Part shown: positions 32,016 to 43,229 of the stretch, piece after piece
How the letters are laid out: each line of letters opens with the position of its first letter
How positions within the stretch are numbered: the first letter of the stretch is position 1
Source: Tipula vernalis
Lineage: Eukaryota > Arthropoda > Insecta > Diptera > Tipulidae
Reading direction: 5' to 3'
Length of the DNA: 64,000 nt
Assembly: GCA_958295665.1 (NCBI GenBank)
Contig: OY282560.1
Span: 46,996,333-47,060,332 of the forward strand
Made by a program: the position numbers and the translations under genes
The notes under the pieces: model-generated
Database searches by the model: none
What the model saw: only the letters and a program-made list of their open reading frames with translations
What the model was told of the DNA's origin: nothing

Positions 32016-34808
32016 ATGTTACAACAAACATATCTTGCTTACCACTACAATGAAGAAACCGATAATTGTTTACAAAAAAATTCATATTGGGGCAATCTAG
32101 CAGAAGTAAGTAAGCATATTGATGATGGTATTAACGTGTACAGTCGAACGCCGGAACTGCACGAGACACCATTACATTTGGCAATGGTCGGTGGCCACTG
32201 TGATATTGTAAATCTAATATTGAACGTGTATGAACAAGATTTGAAATTTATCGAACAGACCATCGGTTTTCGGCCTAAAACTCCAATTTTAATTGGATTT
32301 GGTGCGGACGATATACGAATCGCTCAATATTTATTTAACGAATACGAACAGAGTGAAATTAGTAGTAATAATAATAATAATGTTGATAATTCAAAATGTG
32401 TTGTGATTTTATTAAAACGTGATAATTTTCGTGTAGAACATGTGTTATGTTTATCGCCACAATCGGAAAATGGCAAACAATTAACAGTGCACATGATAAG
32501 ACGGCTAATAAAAAATGGCGTTTTGGATATGAATGCGTCGACTAGAATCGGTGATTCATTAATCAAAGTTGCTGCAGCCGGTGGATCATCTGACCTCTTT
32601 TACAAACTAATAGATTTGGGCGCGGAAGTAAACTGTATCGAAGAAATCGCTCTGTGCGCCATCCAATTCGGACAAACTAAATTTCTTGAAAATTTTAAAC
32701 AGAAATACGCATTTGAAATGGCCGACATTTTTAAGTCGGACAATTTTAGATCGGTTATTTTTCGAAGTAATAAATGGGCGATTGTTGAATATGTTGGCGA
32801 CAAATTAGTTGCCGAACAAAAGTTTACCTGGGCGCAAATCGTTAACTCACTATTTTATCAAGCTGTGTTGTACAATCATTTTGTAATTTTTCAAAATTTT
32901 TTACGTTACAATCCAGAGTTGACCACCAAGAATTTGGAAGGAAATATTCCCTTGCATGATTTATATTTGTGTCGTAAGTCAGCTAATGTGGTTATGGAAA
33001 TGATTGAAATTGATCCGTCTCAATTGTGGATTCGGGATAGTATCGGATACAGCATTATACATAAACTAGCGTTGGCGAATCGAAGTTCAGAAATAAAGGT
33101 AATTTTTGGAAAATATCTAGGAAGCAAGAGGCTTTTTTTTGAAGATAAAGATGTCGGCCTGATGGCTGTTGAGTTTTTGATTTCGCGTAAATATTATGAA
33201 ATTACAAGGCTAGTCATCGAAAATTCAGAACTTGATACCGAGTTATTGTACCACATTTTAAATAAAACGGCGACAGGTGACAATTTCGATCTGTTTGATT
33301 ACGTTCTATCTTTGGAAACATACGATTTTACATTGCCGCCACAAGAAGGAGAACATCATGTATTGATGACTGCACTTCAATATCAAAATTTAGCTATGTT
33401 CGAAGCCATCCGATCACAAATAAGCTTTAATCTAAATCAAATCACAACAGAGGGCGGCTTGAATTTGTTACATTTTGCTATATGGAAAAAACGTCCTGTA
33501 TTTGAAAAAGTAATTAGCTGCTGTAAACAAAGTAGTGACTCCGAAGACGAAGATAAAAAATCACGACTAAAATTAATTCCTCCCTTTAGTACACAGGATC
33601 TTTACAAAATAACGGAACAAGATTTAATACTTAGGGCCGAGTTCAATGAACTATTTGATCAATTAGTCGCAAAAGAAGTAGATTATCGAAAAATATGTGC
33701 CAATGGTAAAAATTTGGTTCATCATTCAGTGGACGCTAACAATGTGTACACCACTAAAAAACTTTTGGAACTGGGTGTTGAAATCAATGTTTACGATTAT
33801 ACAGGAAATTTACCAATGCATTACACGCGAAAAGTTGAGATGCTTCAAATTTTCAGTAGCAAATTATCGTATGTAAATGAGCGAAATATGGTTAATGGAA
33901 AATCATTGTTACATTATTTAAGTGAACAACCAGGCGAACAAGAAATTATTAATCTAATTCGACAAATATTGGACCACGGTGCCGACATAAACGCTATCGA
34001 TAATTTAAATCGATCACCAATTTACTATGCGAACGACTTGAAAATTGTAAAAGTTTTACTTGAATTCCGACTAAATTTAAATATTCAAGATTTGAATGGT
34101 GATACGCCAATTCATTCGGCCTTCGCTCGATCATGTTTCGATATCGCAAATTTACTACTCGAACAGAATGCGACCGATTATACGATCTTGAATAATGATG
34201 GCATATCGTATTTGGCGTGTTTGACCAGTATACGGTTTACTGGGCCAGATATTGCGGCCCAATTCCCGAGTATTGTGAAATTGGAAAACGAAAAATTTCG
34301 CACACTCTTAAAAACTCACTGTAATGATTGCAATGAATTCGGAACACCGATCTTTATTGAATCGATTGGTACAAGTGATTTATTGTGCAATATGTTGCTA
34401 GAAGTAGCAACAGATTTAAATTTATTTGTACTTGATCCGAGGACAAGAGATACGGCTCTACACGTGGCTGCAAGTTTTGGTAAATGTGATTTGGTCGATA
34501 AATTAATTGCGCGAGGTTTATCAATTGAAGAGCGGAATTCGAATGGCGACACTTGCTTACTTGTATATTGTGAACGATCGTTCGATAAACTGGAACGTTT
34601 TTTGAAATATCGGCCAAAAGTGAATGTTAAAAATGATTGTGGCATGTCACCAATATTGTACGTGTCATCTGTAGATATAACGGGAGAAGCCATATGTGAT
34701 CTGTTGACAAATGGCGGCAATATTTTGGATTGTGACTCCCATGGACAAACGGCGTTTGGAAATTTATCCAAAGAATTCAAACAAATTTTTAAATTTTTGA
34801 TTAATTAA
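32016..34808 (+). CDS. ankyrin-repeat protein 3 (930 aa, intronless)
   Basis: One open frame; an ankyrin repeat at the N-terminus (ETPLHLAMVGGH, about residues 50-61) is followed by the shared module: YEQDLKFI, PILIGFG (90-96) and ILLKRDNF (131-138). A short Asn/Ser-rich loop (about 116-126) sits inside it. Many degenerate ankyrin repeats fill the middle, and clearer ones follow after residue 690 (GDTPIHSAF, DTALHVAA). THCNDCNEF matches the HCN signature of the family. The end, LSKEFKQIFKFLIN, is a diverged version of the C-terminal motif. It belongs with the 910-aa gene at 48298 and with the broken copy that faces it tail to tail. Their stop codons are only about 45 bp apart, so the transcripts must have overlapped. 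Confidence 0.9.
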   Translation: MLQQTYLAYHYNEETDNCLQKNSYWGNLAEVSKHIDDGINVYSRTPELHETPLHLAMVGGHCDIVNLILNVYEQDLKFIEQTIGFRPKTPILIGFGADDIRIAQYLFNEYEQSEISSNNNNNVDNSKCVVILLKRDNFRVEHVLCLSPQSENGKQLTVHMIRRLIKNGVLDMNASTRIGDSLIKVAAAGGSSDLFYKLIDLGAEVNCIEEIALCAIQFGQTKFLENFKQKYAFEMADIFKSDNFRSVIFRSNKWAIVEYVGDKLVAEQKFTWAQIVNSLFYQAVLYNHFVIFQNFLRYNPELTTKNLEGNIPLHDLYLCRKSANVVMEMIEIDPSQLWIRDSIGYSIIHKLALANRSSEIKVIFGKYLGSKRLFFEDKDVGLMAVEFLISRKYYEITRLVIENSELDTELLYHILNKTATGDNFDLFDYVLSLETYDFTLPPQEGEHHVLMTALQYQNLAMFEAIRSQISFNLNQITTEGGLNLLHFAIWKKRPVFEKVISCCKQSSDSEDEDKKSRLKLIPPFSTQDLYKITEQDLILRAEFNELFDQLVAKEVDYRKICANGKNLVHHSVDANNVYTTKKLLELGVEINVYDYTGNLPMHYTRKVEMLQIFSSKLSYVNERNMVNGKSLLHYLSEQPGEQEIINLIRQILDHGADINAIDNLNRSPIYYANDLKIVKVLLEFRLNLNIQDLNGDTPIHSAFARSCFDIANLLLEQNATDYTILNNDGISYLACLTSIRFTGPDIAAQFPSIVKLENEKFRTLLKTHCNDCNEFGTPIFIESIGTSDLLCNMLLEVATDLNLFVLDPRTRDTALHVAASFGKCDLVDKLIARGLSIEERNSNGDTCLLVYCERSFDKLERFLKYRPKVNVKNDCGMSPILYVSSVDITGEAICDLLTNGGNILDCDSHGQTAFGNLSKEFKQIFKFLIN

Positions 34809-34831
34809 ATTCATGTTTTGTTTAGTTTTTA

Positions 34832-34837
34832 AATAAA
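34832..34837 (+). terminator. polyadenylation signal AATAAA of ankyrin gene 3
   Basis: Located 24 nt beyond the stop codon, in the 44-bp gap shared with the convergent pseudogene. Confidence 0.45.
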
Positions 34838-34851
34838 ATGTTTTAATGGAA

Positions 34852-37350
34852 TTAAGTTAAGAATGCAAACAATTGTTTTAATTCTTTCGACATCATTGAA
34901 TATGCTGAATTCCCTTCCGGATCCATATCGAAAATATTTCCACCCGCTGCTAATATTTCGGTACAAGCACGTTCATTCCGCGATATTTTAGCCGCATTCA
35001 ATATCGCCGTCATTCCATAAGTATTTCGTATATTCACATTAGGTTTATGTTCCAAGATTTTGGCGATGCTTTTGATGTCCTGCGAATATTGATAACATAA
35101 ATTTGACGGTGTGTCATTATTATTGTTTACGATTGTTTACAACTCATCATATTGAACATTATGCGTTCCAATCACTGTGGTGCCGCTTGCTGTTTTTGTA
35201 TTACAATGTATTTCCAACAATTGCTTGAAATTCGGATTATCCAATGTGAAAACATTTCGAAATGCTTCGCTGAATTGACAAGATGTGAAGTGCTCCAGAT
35301 ATGATGTACCACTGTCATTTAAGCGCAATAGTTAATATTCGGGAATATTTAATATTATTATTCAAGAATGCGCAATGAATTGCTGTATTCCCATTTATAT
35401 CTTTCATATTAATGTCGTGTACTTGGTGTGCTAATAAAAGTTTGGCATACTCAACATTGAATACTTCAAATATTGGTGTTCTCCCTTTATTATCGATGGC
35501 CTTAACATCACCACCATTTTTCAAAATATATCGTGTCAATTCAATTTTGGTCGATTCTAGTTGCACGCTTTTGTGTAATGGAGTTTTCCCGGTTATATAA
35601 TTTTTCGAATTAATAAAAGAGTTGGCGGCCCATGAGTTCAAAAGTTGAAATATTTCTATATTGGTGGCACGGTGAATCGGTTGATCTCCTGCGTTGTTGT
35701 ACGCACTCAAATCCACACCAAGTTCTAATAGGCGTTTCGTTGCGAACAGATTAATAGTTTCCACCGCCTGATGAAGTAGCGTATTATTCGATAAAGGGCA
35801 TCGTTGTTTAAAATAGTCGATGTCGAATAGTCGAATAGTCAACCCCATAGTCGATGAGTTCATCAAAAAATCGATCGAATTTTTCATTTTTTGCTATGTC
35901 CTCGTCGGTTATTTCAAATGGATCCGGATAATTTTCATCGGGCCGCTCAAATTTTTGGTAATAAACCAAGCTCCCGATCCTGTTCATCTTCTGAATCGTC
36001 TGGTATTCGATATAAACAATCCCAAAGAGAACCAGGCATATCTTCTGCGCATATCGTGGTATTTTCTGCCAAATTACGAAATGTAGCAGGTTAAAGTCCA
36101 TCATCATTTATTATGGTCTGTAAATCAAAATTAATATGGCCGATTATAAATTTAGGTATGTGCAGATGATAATGGCTTAGGGCAGTGAAAATCGGCTTCG
36201 TTATCTTTGGAGTCCGGCCGTTTAAAATTGGTCCGAACTCATTAAAGACGCTTTTAACTAAATCGATACGATTTTTGTGTATCGCGCAATTTAGTATCGA
36301 CCGCCTTTTCGTAATACTTAAAGTGCATAAGCGTTTCGAATTGTGAAATCACATCAATCCAATTGCTTTGTACCATTTTATGTAGCACGGTAACCCCATT
36401 CTTATTTGGAATTTTATATTCAACCAAATTGGGATCCATTTCAATCATTTTCATCATGAAACTTTTAGTGTGCACTGGTAAATAACCCTGCGAGTCTGCT
36501 TTGAACACATCTGGTTTATACTGTAGGCAAAATTCAACAAATTCAAAGCGGTGATATGTAATAGCCTGCTCGAACAAACTTTTCTCGGATGGTTTGAGTT
36601 GAAGATTTACAACAAAATTCCAGGTCAGCTGCTTATTTTGTTCCAAATATTTCTCGAAAACCAATCTATAAATCTCTGGTTCTTTGCTAGCAAAAACAAG
36701 GTCGAAAAACGTTTCATTTCCGATCACATTTTTATAGTGTAACGTTGATAAATCATTTCCAACATATCCATGTGCTTTAAATGAATGGACGCAAGAATTA
36801 ATTTGACAGCATCTTGTTGAGCGCCTAAATCACAAAACCGATTAAAAATGGTGACTGATCCAGTTGCAATGGCTGCATAAAGTAAAGAGTTGTTCTCTGT
36901 CGTGTGCACATTTAAATGTAGCCAGCCATTTTCGATTAAAGCATTGACCATAATGAGTATAATTTGCGGTGATAAACAAATCACCTGGAGTGGAATATTA
37001 TCTCGTTTTAATAATATGATGGAACATTTAGTCGTATCGATTTCACTTCGTTCTACCCTTTTGTAGTCTTCGTATAATATTTGTATCCGTTCAATTTCAC
37101 TGTCACCGAGTCCAATGAGTATTGGAATTTGATGCCAAAATTGCGAACTACACCATTGTAACGAATCATCGATACATCGTAAATCACTTTCATAGATATC
37201 GAGTGATGCATTAGCCACATCGGTTTTATCATTGCTGATGGCAAGAAATAATGGTGTTTGTTGTGTGCGTAAATACTAAGACCGTCACTGACATTTTTAA
37301 CCAATCGATTTAAATTACCGCGATACGCATCCTTTTGAACTTTTGTATGA
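34852..37350 (-). pseudogene. ankyrin-repeat gene, decayed paralogue of gene 3
   Basis: Minus-strand frames in series match gene 3 in order: about 37350-37220 (QKDAYRGNLNRLVKNVSDG), 37218-36724 (YESDLRCI, PILIGLG, IILLKRDN), 36727-36254, 36107-35808, 35887-35315, 35328-35137 (an LEIHCN remnant) and 35055-34852 (ending LSK-type SKELKQLFAFLT). Adjacent frames overlap or jump, so at least five frameshifts or deletions separate them, and there is no convincing initiator methionine. About 200 residues are missing compared with the 930-aa gene. Many blocks remain readable, so loss is fairly recent. Confidence 0.88.
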
Positions 37351-40300
37351 CCCGCCAGGCCTGGATAATACGTACATATAGAAACTGTTATACTTCATGA
37401 GTTATACTAAATGCGTTTATTGGTGTTGGTTACGTTACACGGTTGAGATAACACTAAAATTTTGGGTTATTTAAGTCTATAAATCACTAGTATGAGCACG
37501 TGTTGTAATGATTTACGCATTATGATGAAATCGGTGGGGAATAACTGCTTTGAAGACAATCTTGTTTTCAACTTAAAGAACCTTATCGTTGAGATATGAT
37601 AGAATTTATTAATACTAGTTCGATATTTGAGATAGTCAATTACACAGGGTTGTCACAAATATTTCGATATAATATTGTTTGGCTGTCCATTGACGTGTGG
37701 AAAACTTCTGGTTCGAATAGGTCGAACCTTGAGACATTTGTATGTCAACGACTTACGGCATTAAAATTTTAATCCCGAAGTTTATGGAGTGCCACCTATA
37801 TTCTACTGGTAAAAATACATCTATTCTATAAGTTGTATGTATCTTGAAGGTCTTCCGAAAAATCACTTCAGAGATGGGAAAAAATGAATTGGAAAATCAC
37901 TGAGCAAAATGTATTGAGCTTCGAGGAGAATATAGCATTTGAGAATCTTCTCTACTCTACTCTCTATGGGGTTAAAAGACCAATCCAATCTAAGACATAT
38001 GTATAATTCACATGTCTGCATCGTTGCGGACAAGTAAACCGCACTGGAGCTTGTATCCACACTAAAAGACCTCTATACTTGAGGATAATTTTTGTTAAAA
38101 ATTACCAAGCAAGTACGAATTAATGACCGGGATCGATATGAAGACGAAGTTGGATCTTTCAATTGCCACCAGAAAAACAACCATCTCGCCCAAGCTTGCA
38201 ACGCTCAAGGAGAGCTAATTGCAACAATAAGGTGACGATAACGAACCAACTATGTGGTACAAATAACTGAATTCACGTTTGTTTCTTTCAGTGGTCCTCC
38301 ACAAAATTTGTCATTTGTGGAAAAATGGGAACCCGCTCTATTGTCTGATATCTGTTCTTGTTGCGGTTGTTAGGTTTAGGAAATGGCGAACGATTTGTAG
38401 AAAATGGTAGCAAAAACGAGATAAAAAGCACCCAGTTTACAAGAAATTGTGAATTTGAAGATAATCTTGAATTATATTCTATACATATCGTCAGAATTTG
38501 AAATGAAAATTCAATCAAACCAAAATTTGGATTACCAAACGTCCTGAAAATCATGATAACATTTTTTCTTTTTATGAAAGTTTACTGGTGGCCCACTGTA
38601 TTTTATAATAAACGAAAAATCGAAATTACAAAAACAAAACCAAAATAAACGAAAGCTCTGTGACTGTGTGACGTGTGAGCCGAGTTAACGACGCGTCGCG
38701 ACAGGAAATTATTATGTTGGTGGTTTCACTAGTTATGGTTTTTAGTCTGTTGATATTCGCTATAAAGCATGGAATAACAAAAAAAAAAAAAAATTCGCGA
38801 TATTGGATAAAGTAAATAGTCGAGGCAACACAAAAAAAATAGTAAAATGTAAGTAAGCCAAAATTAACATTAAACATTATAATGTATAGAAAGAATTTAT
38901 GTATGTACAAAACAGTTCTGGGTTAAAATGATACGATTTTTCAATTTTTGTAATTCATACTTAGTAATTCCCCATGAGTGTATTCGAATTGCGTAATTTG
39001 TGGAAATCATGTATCAAAGTTTATTGTGAAAATTCTAATAAATTGTGTTGTATGTTCTATTTTTATAATAACTTTATATGTACGTACAAACATGTTTGAC
39101 CCTGAACCTACCTCAATTTTTTCACTGTCACTGTTTTCATATAAAACGTCAGTCGTTTTTTGTTTATCGTTTTCGCTTTTTGCCGTTATTTTTATTACAA
39201 TTACAACAGAGACCAATAGCCGCCAAATCCAAGGTTGACACTTGCCCTTTTTTTCATGACTAATATTAATTTATAAATGTACAGTGGATGGGAATAGTTC
39301 TTATTGTGTTTTTGGCAGTAAACCATTTTATTACAAATAAAGGAAATCAAGATAAATAATGAAGGTTGAGGTTCAATCTTTGATAAGAACGGTGTGTGAC
39401 GCATACATTTGGGCATATTTACTAAATATTATTCTTTTAAAATAAATTACGAACGCACCAAAAAATCAAAGTGAGATCCTTGCCGGTTGATGACATTGAC
39501 ATTCTTGAGATATTACGTTCTCTTAGTAATATGTATGGTATTTGGTAATATGTATTTAGATTTATTTTATTACTGCATTGCCATCTTTACACGGTATTAA
39601 TAATAATATGGATGAATAATATTTGCTGTTTACAATTATGTACAATAGATTATTTGTTTTAAATTGCAAAAAACCTACTACGGACAATGTAAACCCTGTA
39701 TCTGTGTTTTTTCCCTAACCGATTTCGTTAAGCCAATGTGGACATTTGGTAGAAGCAAAATAATCGAATCTAATTTAGTTTGGGCATGTAGGGCAGTTTG
39801 AAAATTGTAAAAAATATTTTTCTCTGATATATCGGTAATTTTCCTTCCTTCACTTATTCCTCCAGTATCTTCCTGCTGACATACGTAATGCTCAAACATT
39901 GGTTATCAAAGGTACCTCACAATAAAATGGAACTTTTAGTTGCTCTTCTTTCTATTCTATAAACATATGTAGGTACTACTAGTAATATCATAAAACAAAA
40001 CTAAGACTAGGAAGACTGATTCTACTAAAACCGCAGCCCTTCATCAAGCCTGCTTTTCACAAATATTTTGATCATCTAAATTTATCGGATTGCTACAATT
40101 TGAGATCATTAAATTTTTATAAAATTCTAAATCCTCCATTTCAGACCAATTTTGTCCGAAGTGCTCCAGTAAAATATTGTTAACATCGGTTAACTCCGCC
40201 TCTTTCAACTTTGTACGCATAATTCCACCGCAGATGGGTTCATTTGAGATAAATATTTTTCCCTTTTATTTATTGACTTTGATGCTCCTATGTGCCGATT

Positions 40301-42600
40301 TGATATGGTAATTAAGCTCATTAAACTTAAAGTGCCAGCTCTTAGTCGGACGACATTCACTCGACAATCTAAACTTCCAAGATTAAGGACGGTAGCATGC
40401 ACTTTGCAAATGTCAAGGTACTCTTCTGAATCCAAACTAGAGATGATGGCAGGAGCTTCATTCAACAACCAATAAAAACACCATCAGCTATTCTTCGAAT
40501 CCTCGTCTTGTTCGTTAGGTCGATATTGCACAGGGTGATGTAAATCAGATGCTACATGTGTTGATCCATTCAAAAATAAATTTATCGATATGTAAACAAA
40601 AATTCCTTTGAATATAGGGTGTTTTACTATTTACAAAACAAATATATCTTCGTGTAGAAACCGCACTTTGGTTTTTGCATTTAACTTCATTTGTTGGCAG
40701 TGAAAATATAAGATAAATAAACGAGTTTGTGAAATAATTTTTATTTAGTATTGTAGACCTTCGAAATAAGAATCTAACGACATACACAATTGTCCCTTCT
40801 AATCAAGCTACGAATACAGTTAACAAATAACGAAAAATTGAATATTGGTTTAGATAAAACTGAACCTCCTTAGTTTGGTTTTGATCAACAAACACAAAAT
40901 ATTAATTAAATCTTCTTTGGTTTCAATTTCAATCAATGGGAAACTTTTAAATAATTAGTCTGATTCTGGGAGATTTATCCAAAACCTGCTTCCGAATAGG
41001 CATTAGACTATCCAAATGCTTAATTAAATTTTCTTTTTTTTTTCCTTTTATATACCCACCGATTTTGTTTTGCTTTTTGGTGATGGTAATACCTTTGCTT
41101 TTAAAATTTTTTGACTTTAGAAATTCATTCTTATTGCATCTTTATATTTCATCGTCTTATTTGCTCTTGGGCGAGGAATTATTCTCCTCAATTTTATATT
41201 GCGAGACATAGTCAGGCCATTTGAGAAATCCTCAAGCACCATTTGATTTATCGTGTTTTGCAGTACAAGCCAACCAGCTTATTCTTCATTTTCTTCAGGG
41301 ACAACTCAACTCAATGAAGAAATGAGTCAACTGACATAAAAGTGTGGCCTGTCTCAAAATAATCGTTTCAGCTGAAATTTCGCCAGAATTTACTAGATAT
41401 ATTAAAAATGAAGAAATGCCCAGTTTTTACGTTGAGATGGATTCCCCCACAATATTATATTTATAATATCTCGATGATGTTTGAAAAATCTTTAGTACGA
41501 ACTTATAAGTTCGTGCCACAACACCGGAATTATCTTCAGATCGTTTTATTTTATTTTCCTACACGAACAAAACTTTTGTTATAAACTACAAGCCTGTTTA
41601 AAACGATTACAGTTTTGAACATTTCCATCCGTCGCAACATAATGACTTCAGCAGCGTCTTTCTGAGAATGTAACTTGGATTCTTTGGCTTTTCCAATAGG
41701 GTTTATCAATCCTGTACAAACGAACAGGTAAAACCTTGGTTTTGTTTTATGAAATTTTCATGCAATATTTTAATTTAACCGACAAATCGCTATAATGCGA
41801 AATATTGTATCATCGATTTGGGGTGGTTTTGTGCATCTAGAATTCTTTGGTGCTACAACCGAGTTACAATAATTTTTTACAGCTGTTTGCAGAGGCTTAT
41901 CATTTGATGTATTAAAACCTAAGGTGTTCAAAAAGAATCGCTTGCAGACTGTGTATTTTAGTTTTTGCCTGCGCGATACTCGGAAGCATTAGATTCCCTC
42001 CCCGTTCTTTGATTTACTGGATGAGCAGATGTGTGATGCAATAAGGATTTCCTATCCGAGATATTAAAAATCGAGAATGACTCATTTAAGGCAGTTACAC
42101 AGTGTTGAGTAATGAAAATGAATGCTTAGACGATCGATTTGAAATTTCACATTTTAATTAAAGACAATTTAAAGAGTACAGACATTTTATTTTTATGGCT
42201 TTTTTGTGGATACTATAGCGGCCGGAAGATGGTATCCTCGAAGAAAAGCCACTGGGCGGTTGAGAGCATAACTCCAGTTCCGATTGTCTGAAATTAAAAT
42301 TTCAAAAATATTCGATAATTTCAATTATTTCGATTTATTTTCGATTTTCGAATATCGAAAATTTCGATTAGAAAAAAAATGGCGGCCATTTTAAAAAAAA
42401 AAATTTTTAAAGTAAAATCACGCAGTAAATTGTTAATAAAAAAAATACTTCATGAACAGAATCCATTTTGAATTAGGTCAATCGGACAAAAACTGTCTGT
42501 CCTATGCTGTCAACCAGGTCAATAAACCCTGATTTTGAGAAAAACGCGTTTAACACCTACAGAAAATACAGCGAGCGCTCTCGAGGCATCGGTGTTTGGT
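37351..42600. other. long stretch without a recognised gene
   Basis: Read on both strands. Several 60-100 codon frames exist (for example 38626-38910, 38978-39238, 39678-39899, 40205-40468) but none has a recognised domain, and their neighbours are full of stops. A 58-codon minus frame at 40220-40044 is noted separately. Around 42310-42370 the DNA is rich in TTTCGATT/AATCGAAA dyads. Old transposon debris is the likely content, unproven. Confidence 0.4.
40044..40220 (-). CDS. small open frame, unrecognised (58 aa)
   Basis: An ATG-to-stop frame of 58 codons, hydrophilic and acidic (ELTDVNNILLEHFGQNWSEM). The base composition looks more coding-like than its surroundings. A second frame overlaps upstream on the same strand (40468-40205), so the two could be parts of one decayed or spliced gene. 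No family recognised. Confidence 0.15.
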   Translation of the reverse strand: MRTKLKEAELTDVNNILLEHFGQNWSEMEDLEFYKNLMISNCSNPINLDDQNICEKQA

Positions 42601-42627
42601 GGTCATTTTGAATTTTTCTGTCTTCAG

Positions 42628-42942
42628 TCAAAAATTACCATTAAAGCACAAAAAATGTTTTCTCTTTGTTTCAAAACTGTGTAACTGCCCTAACTCCTTA
42701 CGGCGGTCTTCAGATCCATTTTGGAAACACTTTGTTTTACAATTATCGGAACACAGTGGTTGAACGGAATGTTTCACTATTTCTTTTAGTTTATTTTCTG
42801 AGTGTCTTTGCTCTACTGACGTGTTATACTTTTTTTCGTTTTCAGATTGTTCCTTTCTTTGTATAACTAGATCCTTCCTCGGTTGAGACGTATTTTCGAC
42901 ACCAGCATTACCACCTATTGTTTCTATATTATTCGAATTCAA
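42628..42942 (-). pseudogene. fragment of the C-x3-C-x3-C domain family
   Basis: A 104-codon frame ends in a block resembling the Cys domain of the 18.4 and 23.0 kb genes: basic lead-in, then CSDNCKTKC, then EDRRKELGQL and KRKHFL. The lead-in (ENKLKEIVKHSVQPLC) also fits the usual pattern. There is no C-terminal half (VCK or DMRGK) in frame, so it may be a first exon (GTAATT follows the NG codons near 42640) or a remnant. Found between decayed retroelements. Confidence 0.4.
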
Positions 42943-43229
42943 TTTATTTTTTCCAACGAAGACGTTCCCTCATTTCTTTTCAATTCGCTTAAATCGTCCA
43001 TCATTACTTGTTACTTCTGCAGTATATATGTACGTTCAAATTTTTCTCTCTGTCTAAAGACACATTGGGTATCCAAAGTTTCTTTATCTGTGTTTAAGCC
43101 AGTCACTTAACGCCATCTAAATTTTCCTAATTATAATTCACATAAGAGAAACTAAAGCTAGGAATATTTAAGAGATACTGATCCTGAGTTTTTGATTTCC
43201 GTACAAAGTTTCCATTTGTGCTGATCTCA

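Noticed and set aside
35412..36094. Plus-strand open frames in the ankyrin pseudogene
   Set aside because: They are reverse-strand shadows of the minus-strand ankyrin frames.
38626..39263. Open frames with hydrophobic Phe/Ile-rich translations
   Set aside because: Both strands are open because of AT-rich composition; there is no motif and no splice or promoter support.
39201..39416. 71-codon minus frame near 39.3 kb
   Set aside because: Basic and unstructured, no recognised family; ordinary chance ORF length for this composition.
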